64,000 nt of DNA from a virus. The notes beneath the pieces were generated by a model. That model was not told where the DNA came from. It worked only from the letters and a program-made list of their open reading frames with translations, and searched no databases. The stretch covers positions 32,453 through 96,452 of IMG/VR virus record IMGVR_UViG_3300022868_000014; one strand, 5' to 3'. This document shows, in pieces, positions 16,922-26,289 of this stretch; position 1 is the stretch's first letter; each line of letters starts with the position of its first letter. The position numbers were made by a program, and so were the translations under genes.

Positions 16922-18988
16922 ATGGCAGGTTCAAATTTCGAAGTTCAACTAGGGCAGCTGGCCGACTCGCAAATTGCGCAGGACGCCCCAGCATTAACCC
17001 CTTATAAGGTCGGCTTTCAGCTCATCGATAAAGATGATGATGAGACTCGAGGAGTCGGTGTATCAGTATTCCAATTGAATGATCAATGGATTTACATCCC
17101 AATCTTTTATCTCAATGGACGGATCAAAGGACTCGATCTCATGTTCTTACCGAACAGAGGACAGTTTGTTCCAACCAAAGAAACTTGGATCTCATATCTC
17201 AAAGGACAGCAACCGCTGGAATTAGGAGAATCAGGAGAACAGGAAGAAGAAGAAAGCGCTAAGACAATGCAGGGTAAACCTGGTTCAGTCAATCTCACAG
17301 AAACTGATCCTTTCCTTAAAGGTGCAGCACTCTTAGAGAAGGACGCGTGGGAGAACATGCAGACACCTGTTAAATTCGACCGAGACGTATTTGACCTGAA
17401 AGAATGGGTACCTAGGCTGGGTAAAGAAGCATCTTTCCAGTTTACAGCCACCATGATTAAACACCCTGAATTCGCTAACGCAATTCTCAAGTATTATTCT
17501 GCGGATGATTTACGCGGATTAGCTAAGACAGCTGACGAAGTAGGAGTAGATGAGTTGGACATACCTGCCGCCGACGGATCTTCTCAAGGTCAGACTGTAC
17601 TTAAAGTAATCACACCTGATTCCCCAGACGCATCTGAATTAGAAGATGCAGAGAAAGAAGTGTTAATGCGTGACCGGGTCTTCTTTGTAGACAACCGTAA
17701 GGAAACATCCACTGTATTTAAAGGTGAAGTAGATCATACGAAACTAAGCACTCCTACGTGCACAGGTCTCTATGATGTTCTTATGGCTGATGGTACATTT
17801 GATCGTTTCTATGTTTTGTTTCCAAACAAGATGGAAAATAAACCGGACAACAGTGTACTGAATACACGTGATGCTAAATTCTTATTGGTTCCTTTGAACC
17901 ATAAAGATAAGTATCTCGCAGGCAAAGGATGTATCCAAGCTAAGCAGCTAACTATCACCAATGATGAAGATACAACTCTTCTTAAATCACTTGGTAGGGA
18001 TCTCAAACGTATCATCAGAGAACGCTCCAATGATGCAGTGATTGTAGACCCTTATGCTAATAGCTACCAGGTTTACTTCAATGGACCTAAGACAGCCTAT
18101 GGCAATAAGATTAAAATCAGCCTAGGACTTGGAACAGCAGCTTGTATGGATCTTGGTCGTAAAGTAGATTGCATGCAGTTCACTGATAAACCTGGTAAAC
18201 TCTTCATTGGTGCGGATACATTATATGTTCCTAACAATGCTAAAGTTATTGACAGAGCAGATTACAAACTTAATCAGAAGTATGGTTTCGGTAATCCTAA
18301 TACTCTAGTTAACAGCCTGATCAATAAGGTACAGCTCACTCCTGTTAAAGTATACAGCGATGGAGCATCTATTACACTTAGTAATGCTGACGTATCTGAC
18401 GGCCCTATCAATAAGACAGCAGCCATGATTAAGTTAGTTAGAGATTACGGTATCGCAGCACCTACTGCTAAGAAAATGGTTAAGGAAGCAGCTTCTCAAC
18501 ATAGACCAAACTCTATGCGGTATCTTGTTAAACTGGCCAAAGACCCGTTCATCAATACAGCTGAGAACTCTATAGGAGCAGCAGCTGCACCTAATGATGT
18601 AGAAGAAGTAACAGCCCCTCAAGATGGGCTTGATGATATAGACACAGCAGTTAAGGCATCCGAGAACGGTGTCAAAGAAGTTATGGACGTATCCGTACTC
18701 CGTACATTGGCAATGAACAGTAAAGCAATCGACATGGTTGAGGATTACCTCCCTGACCTACTTCGTGGTCTCGACCGCGTAGGTAGACTGTTGTTCCTGT
18801 TCTACTGGCACAATGATGACTTCCAGGACCGTTATGGTACTGATGAGCTGACTGAGTTAGAAGAAAGCCTTCGTGATGTATTCCAGTCCTTAAGTGACTT
18901 GGTATTGTTCCTCAGTAAAAAGACTGTGGCACCTGATACATCCACCGAAGCCTTAGCAGGAGATCTTTCAGAAGATCTAGGTGCATGA
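16922..18988 (+). CDS. Large head-block protein of unknown function
   Basis: 688 residues with AAGGAAA upstream. The first 150 residues look like a compact beta-rich domain (YKVGFQLIDKDDDETRGVGVSVFQLNDQWIYIPIFYLNGRIKG), followed by an acidic linker. Motifs of the type hydrophobic-x-K-x-A recur (LGKEASF, LAKTADE, MVKEAAS). The C-terminus is helical and acidic (ELTELEESLRDVFQSLSDLVLFLSKKT). I do not recognise the family; its size and position between polymerase and protease suggest an abundant internal or structural head protein. The stop overlaps the next gene (ATGA). Confidence 0.7.
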   Translation: MAGSNFEVQLGQLADSQIAQDAPALTPYKVGFQLIDKDDDETRGVGVSVFQLNDQWIYIPIFYLNGRIKGLDLMFLPNRGQFVPTKETWISYLKGQQPLELGESGEQEEEESAKTMQGKPGSVNLTETDPFLKGAALLEKDAWENMQTPVKFDRDVFDLKEWVPRLGKEASFQFTATMIKHPEFANAILKYYSADDLRGLAKTADEVGVDELDIPAADGSSQGQTVLKVITPDSPDASELEDAEKEVLMRDRVFFVDNRKETSTVFKGEVDHTKLSTPTCTGLYDVLMADGTFDRFYVLFPNKMENKPDNSVLNTRDAKFLLVPLNHKDKYLAGKGCIQAKQLTITNDEDTTLLKSLGRDLKRIIRERSNDAVIVDPYANSYQVYFNGPKTAYGNKIKISLGLGTAACMDLGRKVDCMQFTDKPGKLFIGADTLYVPNNAKVIDRADYKLNQKYGFGNPNTLVNSLINKVQLTPVKVYSDGASITLSNADVSDGPINKTAAMIKLVRDYGIAAPTAKKMVKEAASQHRPNSMRYLVKLAKDPFINTAENSIGAAAAPNDVEEVTAPQDGLDDIDTAVKASENGVKEVMDVSVLRTLAMNSKAIDMVEDYLPDLLRGLDRVGRLLFLFYWHNDDFQDRYGTDELTELEESLRDVFQSLSDLVLFLSKKTVAPDTSTEALAGDLSEDLGA

Positions 18989-19845
18989 GTAAACAATCAG
19001 ATCAGAGTTGCGTTCTCGATAATGCGCCTGATTGGCGTTGGAAGCGAGCACTGTATGAGCGGAAGAACGAGAAGGAAAGTAATAAAGACTTCGTCGCCTA
19101 CGCTGATGCAACAGTTAAACTGGCTAAGCGATTCTTAGAGGTATGGGAAGACGACCGATTCCAAGGTGCCCCAGCAAGAGAGCTTATGCCCGCAATGGCA
19201 TTCTTATACGACCTACATCAGGAGAATTCTCCGGGTTGTACGAAGCATGCACTTGAAGCAGCTCTAGTGGCGAAAGCAAAGCCACAGTTCATACAATCAA
19301 ATATTCATAAGAAACTGACACCTTTCATGATCAGAACTTATGAGCTTTTGTTTTATGATGTGAGAACTAAATTAGATTCACCCTTTTGGGTAGAGAAGTA
19401 CATATTCGCACCGGCAGCCACACATAAGAAGGATGACTATCTGAACTCAGATTTGATCTGGAAAGTTGTGGGGTGGTCCGGAGGACCAGAGCGTCTACTT
19501 ATGGATTGCATAAGAGGCCATACATATAAAGGCAAGACTGCCGACTGGATTATAGACCATGTGGTAAGCCAGAACGCGAGGGAAACTTTGAAATACGTGC
19601 ACACTAGTGGTAAATTACCAAAAGAGCTTACTATACCTACGCAGCAACGCACATTGAGTGTTTGGGAAGATAGAACATACAAGCTTGATGAGCTCGCTGC
19701 TCAAGATGACGACGGGTTAATACCTGATAGTTTAGCTACATTTCATGGTAGAATCAAACTGAAAGATGCAGAAGCAGTAGTAAAGAAGATAGAGAAGTTA
19801 GACGCGAACATACATAAATATGAAGATGGAGATTTAGACAAATGA
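18985..19845 (+). CDS. Hypothetical soluble head-block protein
   Basis: 286 residues, overlapping both neighbours by ATGA. It is helical, with many aromatic residues (DNAPDWRWKRALYERKN, PFWVEKYIF, VVGWSGGPERLLMDCIRGHTYKGKTADWIIDHV). There is no membrane segment and no hydrophobic-x-K-x-A site that I can see, so it may be an assembly or accessory factor rather than a cleaved head protein. I do not recognise it. Confidence 0.65.
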   Translation: MSKQSDQSCVLDNAPDWRWKRALYERKNEKESNKDFVAYADATVKLAKRFLEVWEDDRFQGAPARELMPAMAFLYDLHQENSPGCTKHALEAALVAKAKPQFIQSNIHKKLTPFMIRTYELLFYDVRTKLDSPFWVEKYIFAPAATHKKDDYLNSDLIWKVVGWSGGPERLLMDCIRGHTYKGKTADWIIDHVVSQNARETLKYVHTSGKLPKELTIPTQQRTLSVWEDRTYKLDELAAQDDDGLIPDSLATFHGRIKLKDAEAVVKKIEKLDANIHKYEDGDLDK

Positions 19846-21467
19846 TCGACAAACTATCCGCCAGTCAAGAGCGTCGAATCATGCGAGGCATCGAGAAAGC
19901 AGTAGCTTCAACGAGGTCTGGTAGTTCACCCAATGATGCGCTTATAAAGATGGCAACTGAGTTGGAATTCACGCCGGAAATCACTAAGCGTGCATGTGAA
20001 GCCTTTAATAAATCCAAAACTGTACACGTACTATCTAGTCGTAAGTCGAGTGACCGGGCGGAATCATTCGAGCACGCAGACCCTAAAGAAGTCGTTAAGG
20101 CTATCTTTGGTGGAACAGAAAAGGCAGCTTCAATTACACTACCCAAACAAGATTTCTCTGAAATAGGTCTTAAGCTGGAAATGTCCTTCGAGAAGGCAGC
20201 AGCTGAGAAACCTGTAGAAGAACCCATCGACAGAGATGCTATGCTTAAAACAGCTAGTGATGTCGAATATCGTAGAGATATGAATAAACGCATGGAAGTA
20301 CTTGATAACTTTGATCGTCAGAAGAGCACAGTTAATCAGTTACGCCTATCTACACAGGACTCCCTGATGAAAGCGGCTGAGCATATGCGTTATACTAAAG
20401 ATAAAGAATTACAGAAGATTGCTCATGTTATAGTCAATCGTTTCGGTGACCAAGGCGCTAAGATGCTCCAGGTTATCGGTGCTAAGATTCAACGTGACCT
20501 TCCCCTAGAGAAGACAGCCAATGGTGCTGTACTTCCTTTCAACTCCCCTTATCCTGAGATTGATCAAGCTATCAGACATGCCCGCGAGTACGCCGACGAG
20601 AAGGCTGAGCTCACGAAGCTGGCAGAAGATGCTAGAGATTTTTTTTTTGAAAAAGACGCTGCTCCCTTAGATACAAAAAGTATATTAGAGAGCGGTAAAT
20701 TCATGGGAGCAACTGCCCCAGGTTTCGCAGCAGGCGCAGTAAAAGGCGGTGTTAAGAAAGGCTTAGACACTATCTCCGACGAAGTCCAGAAATGGTCTGA
20801 CATTACAAGCGCCAATCCAGATCCTAAAATGTTAAAAGTAATGGACCCGGCATTTATGGGCAACATTGATAGTATCGACAATATGCAGGGCTGGGTAGCT
20901 ATTGCATCTGATCAGTCTATTAAGAACTATCCTATAGAAGACATAACAGAAGCCTATAACAATATTATTAATGTCTCACCTATGATGCGCGATAAAGCAA
21001 TGCAACCAGCTTTAAAATCTATGGTTAAACGTCAACTGGCCCAGAAACAATTAATGGACCCAGCTGAAATCTCTCAATTAGTTGACCTGGAGAAATCCTA
21101 TACAGCTAGTGAGAAGACTCGTAGAGAACTTGACGAAGCTCAGAACATGGCAACAGTTGGCGGAGACACTGGACCATCTGCAGATCTCTTGGATGTTCTA
21201 CGCATGGGTGGTAAAGACAAGGACGGCGAGGCTAAAGAGAAGAAGATGCCTATAATTACACAGCTTGCTGAGCTCCTTGATAAACATAATGCCGAGAAAG
21301 GAAGATCCCCTCAAGAGCCTGCTAATGATCAAGGCTATAACGAGGAGACAACCGACAAAGCAGGCCCCGGTGATAGTAGACAAGGTAGTTCAGGTTCAGA
21401 AAGTCTTTCAAGATATCTAGGTCAACGTAAACCTAAGAAGGATACAAACGCTAGATTAGGATTTTAA
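19842..21467 (+). CDS. Helical head-block protein rich in K-x-A motifs
   Basis: 541 residues. The sequence carries many copies of the motif (ALIKMA, SFEKAA, MLKTA, LMKAA, PLEKTA, LTKLA), with charged helices between. The middle has a Gly/Ala-rich hydrophobic stretch (FMGATAPGFAAGAVKGGVKKG), and the C-terminus is polar and disordered. A run of ten T at 20639-20648 encodes FFF in frame. Unknown family; the profile resembles a core or internal head protein that is processed during maturation. Confidence 0.65.
   Translation: MIDKLSASQERRIMRGIEKAVASTRSGSSPNDALIKMATELEFTPEITKRACEAFNKSKTVHVLSSRKSSDRAESFEHADPKEVVKAIFGGTEKAASITLPKQDFSEIGLKLEMSFEKAAAEKPVEEPIDRDAMLKTASDVEYRRDMNKRMEVLDNFDRQKSTVNQLRLSTQDSLMKAAEHMRYTKDKELQKIAHVIVNRFGDQGAKMLQVIGAKIQRDLPLEKTANGAVLPFNSPYPEIDQAIRHAREYADEKAELTKLAEDARDFFFEKDAAPLDTKSILESGKFMGATAPGFAAGAVKGGVKKGLDTISDEVQKWSDITSANPDPKMLKVMDPAFMGNIDSIDNMQGWVAIASDQSIKNYPIEDITEAYNNIINVSPMMRDKAMQPALKSMVKRQLAQKQLMDPAEISQLVDLEKSYTASEKTRRELDEAQNMATVGGDTGPSADLLDVLRMGGKDKDGEAKEKKMPIITQLAELLDKHNAEKGRSPQEPANDQGYNEETTDKAGPGDSRQGSSGSESLSRYLGQRKPKKDTNARLGF
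20639..20648 (+). repeat. Homopolymer run of ten T inside a gene
   Basis: Ten consecutive T encode Asp-Phe-Phe-Phe in frame. Such a run is prone to slippage by polymerases; one-base slips in either direction reach a stop within about eight codons, so they would give a truncated product of about 270 residues. Confidence 0.8.
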
Positions 21468-21468
21468 T

Positions 21469-24090
21469 ATGATACCCAAGATTATACATCCAGACGCATT
21501 TGATTTCGGAATGCCCACAGTGGCATTGATTGATACATATTCTAAAGGCTTCCGTATGGAGACCCTACAGAAACGTGCAGCAGAGTTCGACACTGACCTA
21601 AATGAAATTGAACGTAAACCCGGGTATACATACCTGCATCTTATAACTACAGGTGCCCAAGAGACTTATGGTTTTAATAATAATGGAGATGGCTTCCCCC
21701 GTGAAAGTTACATGTTTACTCCTTTCTTGAATAAGTCAGCTGCTCCCTATAGAACAGGGGGCGGTATGTTGGAATATCATAACCCTACATTTATGGAATT
21801 TGGTAAGGTATATAAAAATCACTGCTTTCCGGGGAGGACCCTGGTTCAGAGTGGTGAGGGCTCTTATAAGCCAATTGAGTCCTATGCTCAGGGGGATGCT
21901 GTCAATACTAGAAAAGGCCCTCGTGCAGTGAGTCATATTTTTAAAAGACCTTATAAAGGAGCAGGAGTGAGCGTAGACTGCTCAGATCTCAGATCCTTCA
22001 AATGTACAGTAGATCATCCTGTTTTTGTATTACGAGCAGTTGATACATGTTGTAAGCACAAGTATACAATATTAAATAAACAAAAATATCAAGGGCACAG
22101 TACACATTGTAGAGAGTGGGCTTCTAAGAATAAAAAAGAAATTACATCCCTTATAACCGAGGTACCCGCATATAGCCTGCAGAAAGGTGATTGGTTGGTA
22201 TCCCACGCTGTTAGCGGAGGCACAACTTCTTTACCGACTTACATGGCCCGTTTAATAGGTTGGACGGCCGCTGAGGGCTATCTAGCTAAGAATGGCTGTC
22301 ACATACAATATACAATAAGCCAGAAAGATCAGTATGCTATAGATGATATATGTGACTGCATAAAGAAAGCAGGCTACAATGTCACGCTTACACCTACTAA
22401 ATACGGGTGCATAGCAATAAATACAGGCTCCAAATTGCTACATCATGAGCTTTCACAATATATAAAAGGCACATACTCTGATAAAACACTGACAGCCGAG
22501 TTATTCAAACTGGATAATGAATCCAAATTACATTTACTGGGAGCATATGTTGATGGTGACGGGTGTTACACCAAGCCCGAAGGTCCCACGCCAGGCTATC
22601 TTCGTATAAGAAGCTCCTCACCCTCCATGCTCAGGATGTTATCCGACCTAGTTAGCTCCTTAGGCATAGCGGCAAACACCTTATGGGACAACAACTCGTC
22701 TACTATGATATCCCCTACCAACGGTAAGACTTATAAATCAAATGGCAGTGGCTACGTTAGCGTGGCCTCGTCTGATAATCTTGATATGACTGATTATAGT
22801 AATAAATATGTAAGGGTAAGCATTGGACGGAGACGTTCCGCCTTCGTTACAGTTATGTTGGATGATATGCGTTTACATAAAATAAAAGACGTAAGCCCTT
22901 GTGAACTGGATGAGTTGGTATATAATCTCGAGGTGGAGGATGCACCTGAATATTTTGTAGAGGGTTTACTGGTTCATAACTGTAATAGACATAAGAACGG
23001 TACACCTTCCGGTTATATCGTAAAGGCGGCTTATAATAATGATATGAACCGAGGGGAACTTATTGTAGGTGTCGAAAATGATAAATGGGATAAAGAACTG
23101 CAGAAAGTTGCAAATGAGAAGCCCATCTTTTTTTCAATGGCGGCGGATGTTAAGTACGACATTTGTACAGCCTGTGGGAATAAGGCCTCTAAATTATCTG
23201 ATTATTGTGATCACCTGAAGAATGATATGCTTACTATTACTAAAGAAGGGCACCAGATAGGTGCTATAAATGATAAACCTTTATTTCACGATATCAGCGG
23301 TGTATTCAAACCTGCAGATAAGATCGCATTTGCTCTCCGTAAGGTAGCATCTGATCGTGTCCTGTCTTCAGCTGAGTTAGCTGACCTTCACGGGTTAGCC
23401 CCACGTGTTGATATAATGAGAAAGTATGCCGGCGTCAAATCCTCAAATCGTATAGCGCTTTTAAGTAAGCTTGCTGCGATAGAGAAGGAGATACTGACTG
23501 CTACATCTGATTCACCCATGAACTCTCTAACTGTTCCCTTCCGTTCTGACGACGGTAAAGTGAAGGAGCTAGAGAACTCTACGGTGAGTGCAATGAAGAA
23601 CCAAGATCCCGGTGCTCTATTTGGGTCACTTAAGGATAAGATGGTTGTTCTGCCAATGGAATCTTTTTATAAGGTTACCACAGGGGACAACTTTGACAAG
23701 GTAGCCAGTCTTCTACCAGGTGCTAAGAACGCTCTTAACGGCGTATTCGGACGCATGCTTAATGATCCATGTATTGAATCATTACTGGAAGATGGAAGCT
23801 ATGAACCCTCCGGCTCGTACGGAGGCCAGGAACTTGAAAGTGAAGTCAGTCGCCTTATTGGGTCCCACTCCTTGGCGGCAAGTCCTATAAACGATCGCGT
23901 GATACGTAATTCAATCAGCGGTTGTACTGGACTTGATGGTGGGATGCTGAAATGTGCCTCAGAAATACATGATGCCGCGGCTGATTTCCTTGCCAGGGAG
24001 TATGCGAGATACGTTATCTCGTTCGTTGATGGTTTACCCGAAGACAAGTTGAACTTGACAGTAGGTCAAACTATCGCTAATAGTATATAA
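21469..24090 (+). CDS. Head maturation protease with intein
   Basis: 873 residues; 487 after splicing. The protease is expected to cleave scaffold and other head proteins inside the prohead. Family features as I know them from large phages: NNNGDGFP near residue 68, LEYHNP and GKVYKNH..CNRHKNGTPSG around the conserved His region (split by the intein), the RGELIVGVE strand, FSMAADVKYDICTACG, YCDHLK, and FHDISGVFKPADKIAFALRKVA. Several K-x-A sites (LQKRAAEF, LNKSAAP, LQKVANE, LRKVASD, LSKLAAI) may be self-cleavage points. It is followed by scaffold and capsid genes, which supports the role. The catalytic class is not certain from sequence. Confidence 0.75.
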   Translation: MIPKIIHPDAFDFGMPTVALIDTYSKGFRMETLQKRAAEFDTDLNEIERKPGYTYLHLITTGAQETYGFNNNGDGFPRESYMFTPFLNKSAAPYRTGGGMLEYHNPTFMEFGKVYKNHCFPGRTLVQSGEGSYKPIESYAQGDAVNTRKGPRAVSHIFKRPYKGAGVSVDCSDLRSFKCTVDHPVFVLRAVDTCCKHKYTILNKQKYQGHSTHCREWASKNKKEITSLITEVPAYSLQKGDWLVSHAVSGGTTSLPTYMARLIGWTAAEGYLAKNGCHIQYTISQKDQYAIDDICDCIKKAGYNVTLTPTKYGCIAINTGSKLLHHELSQYIKGTYSDKTLTAELFKLDNESKLHLLGAYVDGDGCYTKPEGPTPGYLRIRSSSPSMLRMLSDLVSSLGIAANTLWDNNSSTMISPTNGKTYKSNGSGYVSVASSDNLDMTDYSNKYVRVSIGRRRSAFVTVMLDDMRLHKIKDVSPCELDELVYNLEVEDAPEYFVEGLLVHNCNRHKNGTPSGYIVKAAYNNDMNRGELIVGVENDKWDKELQKVANEKPIFFSMAADVKYDICTACGNKASKLSDYCDHLKNDMLTITKEGHQIGAINDKPLFHDISGVFKPADKIAFALRKVASDRVLSSAELADLHGLAPRVDIMRKYAGVKSSNRIALLSKLAAIEKEILTATSDSPMNSLTVPFRSDDGKVKELENSTVSAMKNQDPGALFGSLKDKMVVLPMESFYKVTTGDNFDKVASLLPGAKNALNGVFGRMLNDPCIESLLEDGSYEPSGSYGGQELESEVSRLIGSHSLAASPINDRVIRNSISGCTGLDGGMLKCASEIHDAAADFLAREYARYVISFVDGLPEDKLNLTVGQTIANSI
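21823..22980 (+). mobile_element. Intein 4 in head maturation protease
   Basis: 386 residues (119-504). It begins with Cys (CFPGRTLVQSGEGSYKPI) after YKNH and ends LLVHN before Cys of CNRHKNG. TVDHPVF fits block B, and YMARLIGWTAAEGY and LHLLGAYVDGDG fit LAGLIDADG motifs. It sits within the conserved His-containing region of the protease, so the enzyme would be inactive until splicing. A cysteine cluster (VDTCCKHKYTIL..THCRE) lies inside the intein and may bind zinc. Confidence 0.93.
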
Positions 24091-24123
24091 TAGGAATAGA
24101 CATAACTCAACACAGGAATAGTT

Positions 24124-25275
24124 ATGAAGAATTATGGTGATGTAGTAACAATGATGGGCGACTTTCTACATTCAGTAGAAGAAGAAAAGTCCATGGCTAA
24201 AACAGCAGCTGACGCAGCAGCAGAAGCAGTTGTTGAAAAAACAGCCGAAGCTCCGACTCCAGGACCCAACGATAACGCCAAGACTGAGCCAGAAGGCAAG
24301 ACTAGCGAAAACGTAGCCGACACCCCAGCGGGACAAGGCGCAGCGGGCAAAGAGAAGCAGCAAGATATGGAAGCCGGTATCGCAGGCGTTGAAGCAGACT
24401 CTCCTGAAGCCACCAATAATGATGGTGACGGTGAAGAACCTACAGACGACCAGGGACCAAAATCTCTTGATGCCAGTGAAACAGTGACAGAAAATATAAC
24501 TGTTGAAACCACTCCGGAAAAAGTAGCGCGTGCAGAACGCCTTGGTAATGCAATTCTTAGTAGGGTCGCAGACCTTCAGAAGAACGCAACCGAAGCAACC
24601 CCAGAGGCAACCCCTGAAGCAAAGCCAAAACAGGAAGCTAGTATTCTTGAAAAATTGGCTTCCGAGAACCCGGAAATGGCAGCCCACATCTCTCAGTCAT
24701 ATCATGACTTTGCGACTGGTTGGCTAGAAGGTTTTAACCAACGTCAAGATGACCTCCAGGAATGTATGGAAAGCGGTATCTTCAAGTCAGCTGCGGAAGC
24801 AGATGCAATGCTTGATGCTGTAGCAGCAGAAGATCCTGGCGCGATTGCACCTCCAGGTATGGAAGCTCCAATGGGAGAAGCTCCTATGGAAGAAGCTCCT
24901 GTAGAAGGCGGTGATTTGGGAATGGGTGCACCTGAAGAAGGTGGCGAAATGGACCCAGAAACAGCAGCGCAGTTAGATCAACTCGCGGACGAAATGGAAG
25001 CAGCTGGTGTTTCTCCAGAGGATTTAGTCCAAGCGGCTAAGCAATTGGAAGAACTGACAGCAGCAGGCGTTAGTCCTGATGAGATCATCCAAGCAGCTGG
25101 CGAAGTAGAAGGCGAAGGCGGTGGAATGGGAGAAGCTCCCTTAGAAGAAGCACCGATGGCTGAAGAAGCCCCGATGGAAGCAGCTCCAGAAGTTCTTCCT
25201 GAAGAAGCTGAAAAACTCGCAGCAGAACGTAAAGAGCACATCAAAGATTATATCCGCGGTCTACAACAAGACTAA
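24124..25275 (+). CDS. Scaffold / prohead core protein
   Basis: 383 residues, very acidic and rich in Ala, Glu, Pro and Met, with low complexity (MGEAPMEEAPVEGG, AGVSPEDLVQAAKQLEEL repeated with variation as AGVSPDEIIQAAGEVE). It carries at least six hydrophobic-x-K-x-A sites (MAKTA, VEKTA, LQKNA, LEKLA, EKLA). Scaffold proteins guide capsid assembly and are then removed by the protease encoded just upstream; composition, length, gene order and a helical basic C-terminus (ERKEHIKDYIRGLQ), which may contact the capsid protein, fit that role. Confidence 0.75.
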   Translation: MKNYGDVVTMMGDFLHSVEEEKSMAKTAADAAAEAVVEKTAEAPTPGPNDNAKTEPEGKTSENVADTPAGQGAAGKEKQQDMEAGIAGVEADSPEATNNDGDGEEPTDDQGPKSLDASETVTENITVETTPEKVARAERLGNAILSRVADLQKNATEATPEATPEAKPKQEASILEKLASENPEMAAHISQSYHDFATGWLEGFNQRQDDLQECMESGIFKSAAEADAMLDAVAAEDPGAIAPPGMEAPMGEAPMEEAPVEGGDLGMGAPEEGGEMDPETAAQLDQLADEMEAAGVSPEDLVQAAKQLEELTAAGVSPDEIIQAAGEVEGEGGGMGEAPLEEAPMAEEAPMEAAPEVLPEEAEKLAAERKEHIKDYIRGLQQD

Positions 25276-25286
25276 GGAGGTATACT

Positions 25287-25628
25287 ATGAATGAAGCACT
25301 TTATAATGAAGTAGTAGATTACATTGATCTCACTGATACAGTTATTAGTGAGTTAAAGGATCAACCTAAGTTTTCTGAAGAAGCTTTAACAAAGGCAGCT
25401 TCTGCATTAGCAGACGCGTCTATGATTAAGGCCGAAGAACAGGATGAATTGGTTGAATTATTTCGCACAGACCCTGATAAGGCTCTTGAAAGTATTGCGA
25501 AGGTTGCAGCAAGCCTACCTAAGGCACCAAGTGATTACTCACTAGGTGAACAGGCCGGCGAAGCACGACCATCAAGATTCACTAAAGAATCCGACCGGGT
25601 TTTATACGAGAAACTGGGGCTAGTATAA
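25287..25628 (+). CDS. Small helical head protein
   Basis: 113 residues behind AAGGAGG. It is helical, contains LTKAASALADAS, IAKVAASLPKAP and similar motifs, and sits between scaffold and decoration genes. It may be a second core component or an assembly chaperone. I do not recognise a family. It ends 26 bases before a hairpin that overlaps the next ribosome site. Confidence 0.6.
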   Translation: MNEALYNEVVDYIDLTDTVISELKDQPKFSEEALTKAASALADASMIKAEEQDELVELFRTDPDKALESIAKVAASLPKAPSDYSLGEQAGEARPSRFTKESDRVLYEKLGLV

Positions 25629-25652
25629 TACTGGTTCCACAAGACAGTGTTA

Positions 25653-25674
25653 AGTAACACTTAACAGGAGAATA
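25653..25674 (+). promoter_or_regulatory. Hairpin overlapping the ribosome site of the decoration gene
   Basis: TGTTAAGT and ACTTAACA form an 8-bp stem with loop AAC; the 3' arm runs directly into CAGGAG, so the ribosome site is next to, and partly inside, the stem. It could tune translation of the decoration protein or mark an RNA end. Function is inference. Confidence 0.6.
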
Positions 25675-25678
25675 TTTA

Positions 25679-26275
25679 ATGGGTACATTAACTCCAGCTC
25701 AAATGTTCGATACATCGTTGAATGTCATTAAAGGACCTTCATTGATGCATAGACTCGACTTTAGAGCTGCACCAGCTGTAGGAGAAACCATCTACGCGGG
25801 TTCTGTTTGCTCTATCAACGCTGCAGGCACATTAGTTGCCGGCTGTGGTGTTGGAGCTGCAATGAATAGGCCTATGCCTATGTTTGCAATTCAGAACATC
25901 GACGATTTTGATACTAACTCTGATGTTGGTAATATCAGCGGAGGCGTGATGAGCGCAATCGTTGCGACGGGTGGTTTCGAAATTGAAACTACAGAGTATG
26001 ATGCTACTGGAACTTACAATCCTAATGATCTTCTTACCGCAGACGGCGTCAATACTGGCGATGTCAAACGTATGGGCGAAAACCCTTACGGTGGTCAAGT
26101 AGCAGTAGGATGTGTCAGCGAGGGTGTAAGCACCAACGCAGACGGTAAATCAGTAGTTCGTTTTTGGACAGTTTACTTGCCAGGCGGCGCAGCAGGACAT
26201 GACGAAAGTAGCACTAGTGAATCTAGTACTAGCGAATCTAGTGCCAGCACAGCAGCCATGAGCACAAGTAGTTAA
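25679..26275 (+). CDS. Head decoration-type protein, copy 1
   Basis: 198 residues, encoded immediately before the major capsid protein, the usual place for a decoration or stabilising protein. It is rich in small residues and beta-prone (YAGSVCSINAAGTLVAGC, SAIVATGGFEIETTEYD). A second gene at 39338 encodes a protein about 85% identical over the first 176 residues. The C-terminal 25 residues are Ser/Thr-rich (SSTSESSTSESSAST) and short compared with the copy. A role on the capsid surface is inferred from order and duplication. Confidence 0.65.
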   Translation: MGTLTPAQMFDTSLNVIKGPSLMHRLDFRAAPAVGETIYAGSVCSINAAGTLVAGCGVGAAMNRPMPMFAIQNIDDFDTNSDVGNISGGVMSAIVATGGFEIETTEYDATGTYNPNDLLTADGVNTGDVKRMGENPYGGQVAVGCVSEGVSTNADGKSVVRFWTVYLPGGAAGHDESSTSESSTSESSASTAAMSTSS

Positions 26276-26289
26276 CACAGGAGATAGTT

